From Bradyrhizobium paxllaeri (GTDB lineage Bacteria > Pseudomonadota > Alphaproteobacteria > Rhizobiales > Xanthobacteraceae): a stretch of DNA of 64,000 nt. Where the stretch lies: assembly GCF_001693515.2 (NCBI RefSeq), contig NZ_CP042968.1:6386001-6450000 (forward strand), given 5' to 3'. Under the pieces are notes generated by a model. That model made no database searches and had not been told where the DNA came from. It worked only from the letters and a program-made list of their open reading frames with translations. Both the position numbers and the translations under genes were made by a program. Below are positions 50,864 through 59,864 of the stretch, piece after piece (position 1 is the first letter of the stretch; every line of letters begins with the position of its first letter).

Positions 50864-51033
50864 ATAAACTCTCCTCTGCGGGGGGACCCGCGTCCGCCTG
50901 TTGGGGGATGCCTCAGCCTCGCATATCTGCCCGGCTTTATAGGGGACCGCCCGGGCCCTTACAACGCAAGCTTCCTGCTCGAAGCAGCTATGCCTGACGC
51001 CATAATTGTCAATGCAAACATTGGTTAGCGAGG

Positions 51034-51549
51034 TTAACGCTGATGGCGCCGGCGAAATGTCACATAGGAGAAATCGGCACTGTCGTCCGGACCGGCCGGA
51101 TTTCGCACGCGCGCCACCTCTTCCCATGCGGTTGGATCAAGCGCCGGGAAACGCGTGTCGCCCTCGGGACGGGCGTGCACCTCGGTAATCTCCAGGCGAT
51201 CGGCGCTGTCCATCCATTGCGCGTAGATTTCCGCACCGCCAATCACGGCGATCTCAGTGGCGAAACGTCGCAGCGCATCGCCGGTGGCGATCGCCTTAGC
51301 GTCGGCGAAGGAATGGGTAACCACGACGCCGTCGGCACGGAAGCCGCTGTCACGGGTGACGACGATATTGGTCCGTCCGGGTAGCGGCCGTCCGATCGAG
51401 ACGAAAGTCTTGCGTCCCATCACCACAGGCTTTCCCGTCGTCAGCGCCTTGAAGTGCGCCATGTCGGATTTCAGCCGCCACGGAATGGCGCCGGCTGCGC
51501 CGATCACGCCGTTCTCCGCGACCGCTACGACGAAAACAATTTCCATCAT
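51034..51549 (-). CDS. folA: Dihydrofolate reductase
   Basis: A 171-residue DHFR that regenerates tetrahydrofolate. The family segments are VVAVAENGVIGAAGAIPWRLKSDMAHFKALTTGKPVVMGRKTFVSIGRPLPGR and VIGGAEIYAQWMDSADRLEITEV. The substrate-binding acid is in WRLKSD. The start at 51549 forms an ATGA overlap with the upstream acetyltransferase stop. It belongs with thyA, whose product dihydrofolate it reduces. Confidence 0.96.
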   Translation of the reverse strand: MMEIVFVVAVAENGVIGAAGAIPWRLKSDMAHFKALTTGKPVVMGRKTFVSIGRPLPGRTNIVVTRDSGFRADGVVVTHSFADAKAIATGDALRRFATEIAVIGGAEIYAQWMDSADRLEITEVHARPEGDTRFPALDPTAWEEVARVRNPAGPDDSADFSYVTFRRRHQR

Positions 51550-52031
51550 CGCGTCCCCTGCGCCAGCGCCGCAAGCGCCGGACCGCCGACCCGGCAAATC
51601 GTCCACTCGTCCATCAGCTCCGCGCCGAGCGATTTGTAGAACGCGATCGACGGCGTGTTCCAGTCGAGCACCGACCATTGCAGACGCGACCAGCCATTCG
51701 CCACGCATTCCCTTGCGAGATGCACAAGGAGTGCCTTGCCGATTCCCTTGCCGCGCAGCGCCGGACGGACGAACAGATCTTCCAGATAGATTCCGGAGCG
51801 GCCGCTGAAGGTCGAGAAATTGACGAACCAGACCGCGAAGCCGGCAGGCATCCCGTCCCATTCGGCGATTTCGCAGAACAGGCGCGGATTGGCGCCGAAC
51901 AGGGCCGTGTCAATGTCGGCTTCGGTCGCCTCCACTTCGTGCAGCAGCTTTTCGTATTCGGCGAGTTCGCGAACGAAGGACAGGACAAGTCCCGCTTCGC
52001 CCGGGCGCGCACGGCGGATCGTGAGAGACAT
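51546..52031 (-). CDS. GNAT family N-acetyltransferase (diamine acetyltransferase-like)
   Basis: A 161-residue GNAT. The segment YLEDLFVRPALRGKGIGKALLVHLA (about 80-105) is the acetyl-CoA-binding motif A, and NTPSIAFYKSLGAE is motif B. It resembles SAT1-like polyamine acetyltransferases in the IYLEDLFV signature. It lies between thyA and folA, 19 bp after thyA, and its stop overlaps the folA start. The substrate is not assigned. Confidence 0.88.
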   Translation of the reverse strand: MSLTIRRARPGEAGLVLSFVRELAEYEKLLHEVEATEADIDTALFGANPRLFCEIAEWDGMPAGFAVWFVNFSTFSGRSGIYLEDLFVRPALRGKGIGKALLVHLARECVANGWSRLQWSVLDWNTPSIAFYKSLGAELMDEWTICRVGGPALAALAQGTR

Positions 52032-52050
52032 CAGATGCTCACACCGCGAC

Positions 52051-52845
52051 TCATACCGCGACTTCGGCCTTGATATGCGGGTGCGGGTCGTAGCCTTCGA
52101 GCGCGAAATCCTCGTAACGGAAGGCGAAAATGTCCTTCACATCAGGATTGATCTTCATGGCAGGCAATTGCCGCGTCGGCCGCGTCAATTGCAACCGCGC
52201 CTGTTCGAGATGGTTGGAGTAGAGATGCGCATCGCCGAGCGAATGCACGAAATCGCCGGGCTTCAATCCCGTCACCTGCGCGACCATCATGGTCAGCAAC
52301 GAATAGGACGCGATGTTGAAGGGCACGCCGAGGAACACGTCGGCCGAGCGCTGATAGAGCTGACAGGAAAGCTTGCCGTTGGCGACGTAGAACTGGAACA
52401 GACAGTGACAGGGCGGCAGCGCCATCTTGTCGACGTCGGCCGGATTCCAGGCGCTCACGATCAGGCGCCGCGAATCCGGGTTACGTTTGATCATGTCGAT
52501 GACGTTCGAGATCTGGTCGATGCTGCGGCCGTCCGGCGCCGGCCATGAGCGCCATTGCGATCCATAGACCGGACCGAGATCGCCGTTGGCGTCGGCCCAT
52601 TCATCCCAGATCGAAACGCCGTTGTCTTTTAGGTACTTGATGTTGGTGTCGCCGGCCAGGAACCAGAGCAATTCGTGCACGATCGCCTTCAGCGGCAGCC
52701 GCTTGGTGGTCAGCATCGGAAAGCCGGACGAAAGGTTGAACCGCATCTGGTGACCGAAGATCGACAGCGTGCCGGTACCGGTGCGGTCGTGCTTCTCCGC
52801 GCCGTCGCTGAGAATACGTTCGAGCAGGTCGTGATACTGGTTCAT
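52051..52845 (-). CDS. thyA: Thymidylate synthase
   Basis: A 264-residue folate-dependent enzyme methylating dUMP. The catalytic region is [21 protein letters not shown] with the nucleophile cysteine. Other family segments are [32 protein letters not shown] and [20 protein letters not shown]. The length is that of the classic E. coli type. First gene of the series leading through a GNAT gene and folA to hflKC. Confidence 0.97.
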   Translation of the reverse strand: MNQYHDLLERILSDGAEKHDRTGTGTLSIFGHQMRFNLSSGFPMLTTKRLPLKAIVHELLWFLAGDTNIKYLKDNGVSIWDEWADANGDLGPVYGSQWRSWPAPDGRSIDQISNVIDMIKRNPDSRRLIVSAWNPADVDKMALPPCHCLFQFYVANGKLSCQLYQRSADVFLGVPFNIASYSLLTMMVAQVTGLKPGDFVHSLGDAHLYSNHLEQARLQLTRPTRQLPAMKINPDVKDIFAFRYEDFALEGYDPHPHIKAEVAV

Positions 52846-52967
52846 GGCTGGTGCTTCAGGCCTTTATCGGGACGGCGAATTTAGCGGCCGGGACATCCGA
52901 TCGACACGCCGATTCGGCGTCAAACACCGATTATACCCGGAAAAATGATCATCTCCCGGACAAACGA

Positions 52968-52998
52968 CAAGGGGCGGAACCAGCGTCCCGCCCCCTTG
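52968..52998 (-). terminator. Hairpin downstream of the TTT binding-protein gene
   Basis: The near-perfect inverted repeat CAAGGGGCGG / CCGCCCCCTTG (one bulged base) lies 22 bp after the stop codon of the gene ending at 53021. On the minus strand it is followed by TCGTTTGTC, a weak T-rich tail. Probable terminator. Confidence 0.6.
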
Positions 52999-53020
52999 CC
53001 CATAGCCTTGATTGTATGGA

Positions 53021-54004
53021 TCAATTGACCGCCTTGAGCACCGGCGTCCACTTGGCGATTTCGTTCTTCACGAGTGTTCCCAGCGCCGCCGGGGTGCGAT
53101 CCGCGGCCGGCGGGATGACGCTGCCGAGTTCGAGCAGGCGCTTGCGCACGGTTTCGTCGTCCAGCGCCTTGAGCACCGCAGCGTTCAATTTGGCGACGAC
53201 ATCGGGTGGCGTTCCCTTCGGCGCGAAGATCGCGTTCCACGCCTGGGCCTGGAACGCCGGCAGGCCGGCCTCGGCGGTAGTGGGAACGTTGGGCAGCGAT
53301 GGATTGCGCTCGGGCGTTGCCACCGCATAGGCCTTGATGGTGCCGCCATTGATCTGCGGCACGGCGTTGACGATCTGGTCGCACATGTAATCGACCTGCC
53401 CGGCCACCAGCGCGTTCATCGCCGGACCAGTGCCGTTGAAGGGCACGCCGATCGGCTTCACGCCAAGCACCGAGTGCAGCAATTCGCACGATACGTTCGA
53501 TACCGAGCCGACGCCTGCATGTGCGGCGTTGATCTTGGACTCATTCGCTTTGACGTAGGCGATGAATTCCTTGAGATCCTTCGGCGGCAGGTCCTTGCGC
53601 GCCAGGATCAGGATCGGCGTGCCGGCGAGCAATCCGACCGGTTCGAAGTCCTTTTCCGGGTGATAGGCGAGCTTGGGATAAAGCGGCACGGAGGCCGCAT
53701 GTGTGCCCATATGCCCGGTAATCAGCGTATAGCCATCATTGGCGGCCCGCGCCGCGCGCGTCGTGGCGGTGGTGCCGCCAGCGCCGACCACGTTTTCGAT
53801 GATGATGGTCTGACCGAGCGTCTGCGCCATGTGGCCGGTGACGATGCGCGCGATGACGTCAGTCGGCCCGCCCGCCGCGAACGGCACGATCATGGTGATG
53901 TTACGCGTCGGATAGGCCTGCGCCAGCGCCTGCGACGAGGACAAGCCCAGTCCGGCAAGCACTGCCAGAAAACCGCTCGCCAGCGAGCGACCGTACCAAT
54001 TCAT
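53021..54004 (-). CDS. Tripartite tricarboxylate transporter substrate-binding protein (TctC/Bug)
   Basis: A 327-residue periplasmic Bug-family receptor. The signal peptide (1-29) ends SSSQALAQ. The mature part starts YPTRNITMIVPFAAGGPTDVIARIV and has VVGAGGTTATTRAARAANDGYT plus GVPFNGTGPAMNALVAGQVDYMCD, all typical. The start at 54004 has GGGAG upstream. It follows tctA with a terminator-like stem between. The ligand is an organic acid by family; the exact one is not known. Confidence 0.93.
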   Translation of the reverse strand: MNWYGRSLASGFLAVLAGLGLSSSQALAQAYPTRNITMIVPFAAGGPTDVIARIVTGHMAQTLGQTIIIENVVGAGGTTATTRAARAANDGYTLITGHMGTHAASVPLYPKLAYHPEKDFEPVGLLAGTPILILARKDLPPKDLKEFIAYVKANESKINAAHAGVGSVSNVSCELLHSVLGVKPIGVPFNGTGPAMNALVAGQVDYMCDQIVNAVPQINGGTIKAYAVATPERNPSLPNVPTTAEAGLPAFQAQAWNAIFAPKGTPPDVVAKLNAAVLKALDDETVRKRLLELGSVIPPAADRTPAALGTLVKNEIAKWTPVLKAVN

Positions 54005-54073
54005 TCTGATCTCCCGAAATCCGTTACAAATGCCGAACCCGCCGGGTCGGCATTTTCCATGGCATAGAAAATT

Positions 54074-54100
54074 AGCCCGAAGTCGACCAGACTTCGGGCT
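54074..54100 (-). terminator. Stem-loop between tctA and tctC
   Basis: A perfect 11-bp stem (AGCCCGAAGTC / GACTTCGGGCT) with a 5-nt loop; on the minus strand AATTTTCTATG follows. It lies 18 bp after the tctA stop codon. A second, bulged stem (54031-54052) lies between it and the receptor gene. The pair could reduce read-through or protect the tctA mRNA end. Confidence 0.65.
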
Positions 54101-54118
54101 GCGGCGCACCGACGCAGG

Positions 54119-55684
54119 TCAGTTCTCCGACTCGACGAAAACCTCGTCGCGCTTCTTGCGGAGCGCTGGCAGTACCGTAAGGACCAGCAACGCTGCGGCA
54201 ATTGCCATCAACACCGCCGACAGCGGCCGCGTCAGGAAGACTGACCAGTCGCCGCGCGAGATCAACAGCGCCCGCCGCAGGTTCTCTTCCATCAGCGGCC
54301 CAAGCACCATGCCGAGCAGCAAAGGCGCCGGCTCGAAATCGTGCTTGATCAGCCAATAGCCGACCAGGCCGAAGGCGCCGGCGATCATGACATCCGTTGG
54401 CGCATTGTTCACGGAGTAGATGCCGATGCAGCAGAAGATGACGATGGACGGGAACATCAGGCGATACGGCACGCGCAGGAGCCGCACCCATATCCCGACC
54501 ATCGGCAGGTTGATGATGAGGAGCATGAGATTGCCGACCCACATCGAGGCAATCATGCCCCACACGAGATCCGGCTGCTTCTGCATCACCTGCGGACCCG
54601 GCACGATGCCGTGAATCGTCATCGCGCCGACCATCAGCGCCATGACGGCGTTGGGCGGGATGCCGAGCGTGAGCAACGGGATGAAGGAGGTCTGGGCGGC
54701 CGCATTGTTGGCGCTCTCGGGCGCTGCGACGCCGCGGATTTCGCCATGACCGAACCTCGAGGGATTCTTCGCGACCTTCTTCTCAAGCGTGTATGCCGCG
54801 AACGATGCGATCGTAGCGCCACCGCCTGGCAGGATGCCGAGAATCGATCCGAGCACGGTGCCGCGCAAGATCGCAGGGGTCGACTCCTTGAGATCCTTCC
54901 CCGTCGGCATCAGTCCCGAGACCTTCTCCTGAACCAGCTTGCGATCGGTTTCGCCGCCGGCATCGAGATTGCGAATGATCTCCGCAAACCCGAACAGTCC
55001 CATCGCCAGCGTGGCAAAACCGAGACCGTCAGCCAGTTCGGGAATGTTGAAGGCCATGCGGGACGCGCCCGTCTCGATGTCGGACCCGACCATGGACAGC
55101 AGCAGGCCCATCACGATCATCGCGATCGCCTTCAGCACCGAGCCTTTCGCGAGCACAACCGCGAAGATCAGGCCGAGCACCATCAGCGAGAAGTATTCGG
55201 CAGGACCGAACGCCAGCGCCACCCTGGTGAGCGGCGCGCCCAGGAGCGCAATCAGCACGGTCGCGACACAGCCGGCGAAGAACGATCCGATCGCGGCGAT
55301 CGCGAGCGCCGGACCGGCGCGGCCTTTTTTCGCCATCTGGAAGCCGTCGAGCGCGGTGACCACAGAACCGGCCTCGCCTGGAATGTTCACCAGGATCGAC
55401 GTGGTCGAACCGCCATATTGTGCGCCGTAGTAGATGCCGGCCAGCATGATCAGCGCGCCTACCGGGGGCAGACCAAAGGTGATCGGCAGCAGCATGGCGA
55501 CGGTGGCGATGGTGCCGATGCCCGGCAGCACGCCGACCAGCGTGCCGACCAGCGCGCCGATCAGACACAGGAGAATGTTGACCGGGATCGGAATGGATGC
55601 GCCGCCAAGAAAAGCGGGGCTCCACTGCACGAACTGGAAAACGACGCCGAAACCGAGTCCAAGATTTGTGAAGATATCTCCCAT
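54119..55684 (-). CDS. tctA: Tripartite tricarboxylate transporter large permease TctA
   Basis: A 521-residue membrane protein with about twelve helices. The family motifs are NILLCLIGALVGTLVGVLPGIG, MLAGIYYGAQYGGSTTSILVNIPGEAGSVVTALDG and GILPGGGATIASFAAYTLEKK. The start is taken as the ATG at 55684; a GTG lies one codon upstream. It is downstream of tctB, with 7 bp between. It forms the transport channel with TctB, using TctC as receptor. Confidence 0.95.
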   Translation of the reverse strand: MGDIFTNLGLGFGVVFQFVQWSPAFLGGASIPIPVNILLCLIGALVGTLVGVLPGIGTIATVAMLLPITFGLPPVGALIMLAGIYYGAQYGGSTTSILVNIPGEAGSVVTALDGFQMAKKGRAGPALAIAAIGSFFAGCVATVLIALLGAPLTRVALAFGPAEYFSLMVLGLIFAVVLAKGSVLKAIAMIVMGLLLSMVGSDIETGASRMAFNIPELADGLGFATLAMGLFGFAEIIRNLDAGGETDRKLVQEKVSGLMPTGKDLKESTPAILRGTVLGSILGILPGGGATIASFAAYTLEKKVAKNPSRFGHGEIRGVAAPESANNAAAQTSFIPLLTLGIPPNAVMALMVGAMTIHGIVPGPQVMQKQPDLVWGMIASMWVGNLMLLIINLPMVGIWVRLLRVPYRLMFPSIVIFCCIGIYSVNNAPTDVMIAGAFGLVGYWLIKHDFEPAPLLLGMVLGPLMEENLRRALLISRGDWSVFLTRPLSAVLMAIAAALLVLTVLPALRKKRDEVFVESEN

Positions 55685-55691
55685 CACGCCC

Positions 55692-56192
55692 TCACCGGAT
55701 CATGAAAGTCGGCAGGAGCTGCAAAGGCAGGCCGAGCGCATACGGAAACAACAGGCTGCAAAACGTCGTCAGGCAGACGGCAACGATCACCGTTTCCACC
55801 CACTTCGTCTCCGGTGTCCCGCATGCCGCGATGAGGAAGCTGGCCATGGCGGCAAAGATCATCCCCATGGACCGGATCGTGAAAGCAAACGTCAAAATCG
55901 CGACGGTTACGAAGAAAGGTCCCCGCCAATGGTATTTCGCAAGATGAGGACCTTCGGTGACAACGCCAACGATGGCGATCAGGGCGCCCAGTCCCAGCAG
56001 CAAGAACGCGAACATCCGCGGCGCAGTACCGGCACCGAACGAAAAGCCGCGCATGCCCTGCAGGTCGCTCGATGCCCAGAGGGCAAACGCGGCAATCGCC
56101 ATCAGGGCAATCCCGCCGACGAATTCCTGCGGATTCCGAACCCATTTCGGCATGATGGATTTAACCGGCGCTTGGCCCGGCGTAGCGTTCAT
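55692..56192 (-). CDS. tctB: Tripartite tricarboxylate transporter small permease TctB
   Basis: A 166-residue protein with four helices (about 27-45, 58-80, 95-112, 130-160). FVGGIALMAIAAFALWASSDLQGMRGFSFGAGTAPRMFAFLLLGLGALI is typical of TctB. The start at 56192 has GGGGGAGGA upstream. First gene of the tct operon. Confidence 0.92.
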   Translation of the reverse strand: MNATPGQAPVKSIMPKWVRNPQEFVGGIALMAIAAFALWASSDLQGMRGFSFGAGTAPRMFAFLLLGLGALIAIVGVVTEGPHLAKYHWRGPFFVTVAILTFAFTIRSMGMIFAAMASFLIAACGTPETKWVETVIVAVCLTTFCSLLFPYALGLPLQLLPTFMIR

Positions 56193-56584
56193 CGATACTC
56201 CTCCCCCAAAAGGCGGATACGCCCGCTTGTTTGGATAACTTGAAAGCTTGTCCCGGAAACTTGCTAGCGACTTTCGTCGGACAACGCCAGCAAAACCAAA
56301 AACGGTTTTGGGCCGAACGGCAAATGACGCCTCAAGACCATAATCAAGCCCGCCGACGGGCCACCGACCGCAACCATTGCGATTGCATCGCCGCAGTACC
56401 CCCGGACGACGGGCCATTAGGCTGCACGACCCGCGCTGGCCGGGCTAGCACGGATGCGGGCCCCGGAGGTCCACGACGCCCATTACATTTCGGCAATGAT
56501 CGAATCCGTGGCGAAACCGCAACTGGACGACATCAAACCGAAAGTCCAGGGCCTCGTTCCGGTCCCGTTCAGCGTCCTCGGCCC
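56193..56584. other. Gene-free stretch upstream of the tmRNA gene
   Basis: About 390 bp between tctB and the ssrA promoter. No supported gene, repeat or RNA was found. Short frames here have no family resemblance. Confidence 0.5.
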
Positions 56585-56613
56585 TGTTTTTCTTCCGACT
56601 TGCACCCTATATT
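56585..56613 (+). promoter_or_regulatory. Possible promoter of ssrA
   Basis: TATATT at 56608-56613 is a good -10 box. The -35 candidate TGTTTT (56585-56590) at 17-bp spacing is poor. Placement about 30-50 bp before the acceptor piece is right. Low certainty on the -35. Confidence 0.4.
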
Positions 56614-56639
56614 GGGCGTGCCGGTTCGCCGGCTATGGA

Positions 56640-56940
56640 AATAAATGACCGTCGCAATAAACCATTCGGACCCGGGGGCAGTACCCGGCGCCTCCACCGA
56701 AGCCCACCCCGAAAGGGTTGGGTTCCGGCGGGGGCGAAACAGGATCGACGAGGGCGTAAAGGGCGCGTTTTTTCTCGGTATGGTTCCGCCGATATCGGGC
56801 CATGCAATAGTTGCAAACGACAACTATGCTCCGGTTGCTCAGGCTGCGTAACGCAGTTTGAAAGACCAATCTAAAGTCCTAGCGGGTTAAGCTCCGCTAG
56901 GCGGGGTCCGGAGGCACCTGGCAACAGAAGCCTCCACTTA
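56640..56940 (+). ncRNA. ssrA: Transfer-messenger RNA, permuted two-piece type
   Basis: Circularly permuted alphaproteobacterial ssrA. The acceptor piece comes first (ending GGCGCCTCCACC near 56698), then a short loop segment. The coding piece follows, starting GGGGGCGAAACAGGATCGACG (about 56731). GGGGGCG can pair with CGCCTCC of the acceptor piece. The tag frame 56813-56851 reads ANDNYAPVAQAA then TAA. Downstream helices CCTAGCGG/CCGCTAGG and GGAGGC/GCCTCC complete the fold. It rescues stalled ribosomes and marks peptides for ClpXP. The exact ends are approximate. Confidence 0.93.
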
Positions 56941-57079
56941 ATTTCTTTCATTTTCGGCCGACGGAGCCGTTGCTGCAAATTCGATCCGTCGCGCCTGCTG
57001 ACCTGCGGCTCCCGCCGGGGTAGCATGGGGCAAAGGGGCGAGTCGGGGGACCGGCGGCCACAGACGTAACAGGACGACC

Positions 57080-57604
57080 ATGGCAACCGATCATATCCGT
57101 TATGACGTGCTGGCGCGCGACGCGCTGCGCGGAGTATTGCGCCGCGTGCTGTCCGACGCCGCCGAACACGGCCTGCCCGGCGAGCATCATTTCTTCATCA
57201 CCTTCCTGTCCACCGCCGACGGCGTGAAGCTCTCGCCGCGGCTTTTGGCGCAATATCCGGAAGAGATGACGATCATCCTGCAGCATCAGTTCTGGGATCT
57301 GGTGGTGATGGAGGATCGTTTCGAGGTCGGCCTGTCGTTCGGCGGCATTCCCGAGCGGCTGGTGGTGCCGTTCGCCGCGATCAAGAGCTTCCTCGATCCG
57401 TCGGTGCAGTTCGGCCTGCAATTCGAGCCGTCGGAAACCATCGCCGAGGCGCCGCCCGCGGCGAAGCTGCCGGCGGTTCCGGCAGCGTCCGCCCTGCCCG
57501 TCGCCGCGCCGGAGCCCGAGCCCGCCGCGGAAAGCAAGGACGAGCCAGCCAAGACGAGCGAAGGCGCGGAAGTGGTTCGGCTGGATCGTTTTCGCAAGAA
57601 ATAA
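57080..57604 (+). CDS. sspB: SspB-family ClpXP adaptor
   Basis: A 174-residue protein. The ssrA-tag-binding domain (about 1-120: HIRYDVLARDALRGVLRRVLSDAAEHGLPGEHHFFITFLS, LSPRLLAQYPEEMTIILQHQFWDL and RFEVGLSFGGIPERLVVPFAAIKSFLDP) is the alphaproteobacterial SspB fold. A long acidic Ala/Pro-rich linker precedes the C-terminal VVRLDRFRKK, the probable ClpX-docking motif. The gene follows ssrA, whose tag its product delivers to ClpXP. Confidence 0.93.
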   Translation: MATDHIRYDVLARDALRGVLRRVLSDAAEHGLPGEHHFFITFLSTADGVKLSPRLLAQYPEEMTIILQHQFWDLVVMEDRFEVGLSFGGIPERLVVPFAAIKSFLDPSVQFGLQFEPSETIAEAPPAAKLPAVPAASALPVAAPEPEPAAESKDEPAKTSEGAEVVRLDRFRKK

Positions 57605-57676
57605 TCTAAGCGCGGGAAGCTCCGCCTCGCTGTAGTGTACACGTTCCGCCATTTCACGGCGCAACGGACATTACAC

Positions 57677-59092
57677 ATGGCTCGATCAGAAACATCTCGA
57701 AACAATTCCACCCGCAGCGAGACCGACAGCTTCGGTCCGATCGACGTTGACGCCGATCGGTACTGGGGCGCGCAGACGGAGCGCTCGCGGCAGAATTTCA
57801 AGATCGGCCAGGATCGCATGCCGCTGGCGATCGTCCATGCGCTCGGCCTCGTCAAACTCGCCGCCGCCCAGACCAACCTGGAGCTCGGACTGATCGATGC
57901 GCGCAAAGCCAACGCCATCATCCGCGCCGCGCGCGAGGTAATCGACGGCAAGCTCGACGATCACTTTCCGCTGGTCGTCTGGCAGACCGGCTCCGGCACC
58001 CAGACCAACATGAACCTCAACGAGGTGATCGCCAACCGCGCCAACGAGTTGCTCGGCGGCAAGCTCGGCGCCAAGGAGCCGGTTCATCCCAACGACCACG
58101 TCAACATGAGCCAGTCGTCGAACGATTCATTTCCGACGGCGATGCATATCGCCGCCGCCGAACGCATCATCGCCGACCTGATTCCGGCGCTCGACGAACT
58201 GCATCGCGAATTGCGCAAGAAGGAGAAGGCGTTCGCCAAGATCGTCAAGATCGGGCGGACCCATACCCAGGACGCAACGCCGCTGACGCTGGGGCAGGAA
58301 TTCTCGGGCTACGCCGCGCAGGTCGAGAGCGGGATCGCGCGGCTGCGGACGGCGGTGAAGGAACTGTTCCCGCTGGCGCAAGGCGGCACCGCGGTTGGAA
58401 CCGGCCTCAATTCGAAGCCGAAATTTGCCAAACTGTTCGCAAGCCAGGTCGCGAAAATCACCAAGCTGCCCTTCACCAGCGCGCCCAACAAGTTCGAGGC
58501 GCTGGCTTCCAACGACGCCTATGTCAGCGTGCACGGCGCAATCAATTCGGTGGCGACCGGCCTGTTCAAGATCGCCAACGACATTCGCCTCTTGGGATCG
58601 GGCCCGCGTTCCGGTCTCGGCGAATTAATCCTGCCGGAAAACGAACCGGGCTCATCGATCATGCCCGGCAAGGTGAACCCGACGCAGTGCGAGGCGATGA
58701 CCATGGTGTGCTGCCAAGTGTTCGGCAACCAGACGGCCATCACCGTCGCCGGCAGCCAGGGGCATTTCGAATTGAATGTTTACAAGCCGGTGCTGGCATA
58801 TTGTATGATACATTCCATTCAACTGCTGTCGGACGCGGCGCGCTCGTTCACCGAGCATTGCGTCGTCGACATCCGCGCCGACGAAAAGCGAATCCGCGAG
58901 TTGATGGAGCGATCGCTGATGCTGGTCACCGCGCTGGCGCCGAAGATCGGATACGACAACGCGGCGAAGGTCGCCAAATCAGCTCACGCACGTGGAACGA
59001 CGTTGAAGGAAGAGGCTGTGCGTCTCGGCTTTGTGGACGCCGCAGAATTCGAACGCCTGGTGCAGCCGGACAAAATGACACACCCGGGCTGA
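57677..59092 (+). CDS. fumC: Fumarate hydratase, class II
   Basis: A 471-residue iron-free fumarase. Diagnostic segments are [58 protein letters not shown] with the catalytic histidine, and the superfamily signature [16 protein letters not shown] with the catalytic serine. The length is normal. The start at 57677 begins [20 protein letters not shown]. It is followed 270 bp later by two small genes in the same direction. Confidence 0.97.
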   Translation: MARSETSRNNSTRSETDSFGPIDVDADRYWGAQTERSRQNFKIGQDRMPLAIVHALGLVKLAAAQTNLELGLIDARKANAIIRAAREVIDGKLDDHFPLVVWQTGSGTQTNMNLNEVIANRANELLGGKLGAKEPVHPNDHVNMSQSSNDSFPTAMHIAAAERIIADLIPALDELHRELRKKEKAFAKIVKIGRTHTQDATPLTLGQEFSGYAAQVESGIARLRTAVKELFPLAQGGTAVGTGLNSKPKFAKLFASQVAKITKLPFTSAPNKFEALASNDAYVSVHGAINSVATGLFKIANDIRLLGSGPRSGLGELILPENEPGSSIMPGKVNPTQCEAMTMVCCQVFGNQTAITVAGSQGHFELNVYKPVLAYCMIHSIQLLSDAARSFTEHCVVDIRADEKRIRELMERSLMLVTALAPKIGYDNAAKVAKSAHARGTTLKEEAVRLGFVDAAEFERLVQPDKMTHPG

Positions 59093-59364
59093 TGGCCGCA
59101 TCGCCCCCCGGGAAACTACGGATGAGAGCTAGAAATTATGGATCATATCGGAAGAATGAGGTTGATCATCTATCGCGATTGCGTTGATGCATGGTAGGAG
59201 CAGGAATTATTCGGTTTTTCGCAGAGCGAAATTTATTTTTTGATGCTATCAATGAGCGCTACACGGGGATTCCGGATGACCATTCAATTTGCTTGCGTGC
59301 TACGCGACTTTTTTCTGCCCCATGAATCATCATGCCTTCGAGTCGCCGGATGATGGAGACGAGC

Positions 59365-59553
59365 ATGGGAGACGTGATCAATCTGAAGCGATTCAAGAAG
59401 CGTAACGAACGGGAACAATCGGCAAAGCAGGCCGATGCCAACCGCGCGCGGTTTGGCCGGACCAAAGCCGAACGCACGCTCGACGAACGTCGCAAGGATC
59501 GCGCTGCCGATCTTCTGGACCAACACAAGCTCGATGACGGAGAGGCGTCATGA
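59365..59553 (+). CDS. DUF4169 family small protein
   Basis: A 62-residue highly charged helical protein (MGDVINLKRFKKRNEREQSA, then FGRTKAERTLDERRKDRAAD). The start at 59365 begins the conserved GDVINLKR; in-frame ATGs further upstream are unlikely. Its stop overlaps the start of the next gene (ATGA). The family is common in alphaproteobacteria beside a ribbon-helix-helix gene and often after fumC. Function unknown. Confidence 0.85.
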   Translation: MGDVINLKRFKKRNEREQSAKQADANRARFGRTKAERTLDERRKDRAADLLDQHKLDDGEAS

Positions 59554-59810
59554 AGTCACCCGTCGTCAAGCGCTCGATCGTCGTCGCCGGCCACAAGACC
59601 AGCGTCAGCCTCGAAGAGGCTTTCTGGAACGGCATGAAGGAAATCTCGGGCCTGCGGAACATGACGCTGTCCGAACTGGTCGGCGAGATCGACGGCAACC
59701 GCCAGCAAGGCAATCTGTCCTCGGCGATCCGCCTCTTCGTGCTCGACTACTTCCGCACCCGCGCCATGCCGGCCGCCGCGCCGCCGGACGCACCGCGGCC
59801 GCAGGCTTAG
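59550..59810 (+). CDS. Ribbon-helix-helix domain protein (RHH_4)
   Basis: An 86-residue protein. The RHH region is VVKRSIVVAGHKTSVSLEEAFWNGMKEISGLRNMTLSELVGEID (6-50), with SSAIRLFVLDYFRTR completing the fold. It is translation-coupled to the DUF4169 gene. RHH folds bind DNA as dimers, so this pair may be a small regulator plus partner. A toxin-antitoxin role was considered, but neither protein resembles a known toxin. Confidence 0.85.
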   Translation: MKSPVVKRSIVVAGHKTSVSLEEAFWNGMKEISGLRNMTLSELVGEIDGNRQQGNLSSAIRLFVLDYFRTRAMPAAAPPDAPRPQA

Positions 59811-59864
59811 ACCTCGATCAGGCGAGCGCGTTACACGGCGCGCCCGCCCGCTTCATCGCAGGGC

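Noticed and set aside
59365..59810. Toxin-antitoxin call for the DUF4169-RHH pair
   Set aside because: The RHH fold fits an antitoxin, but the partner has no toxin-like fold or motif, so only the domain descriptions are given.
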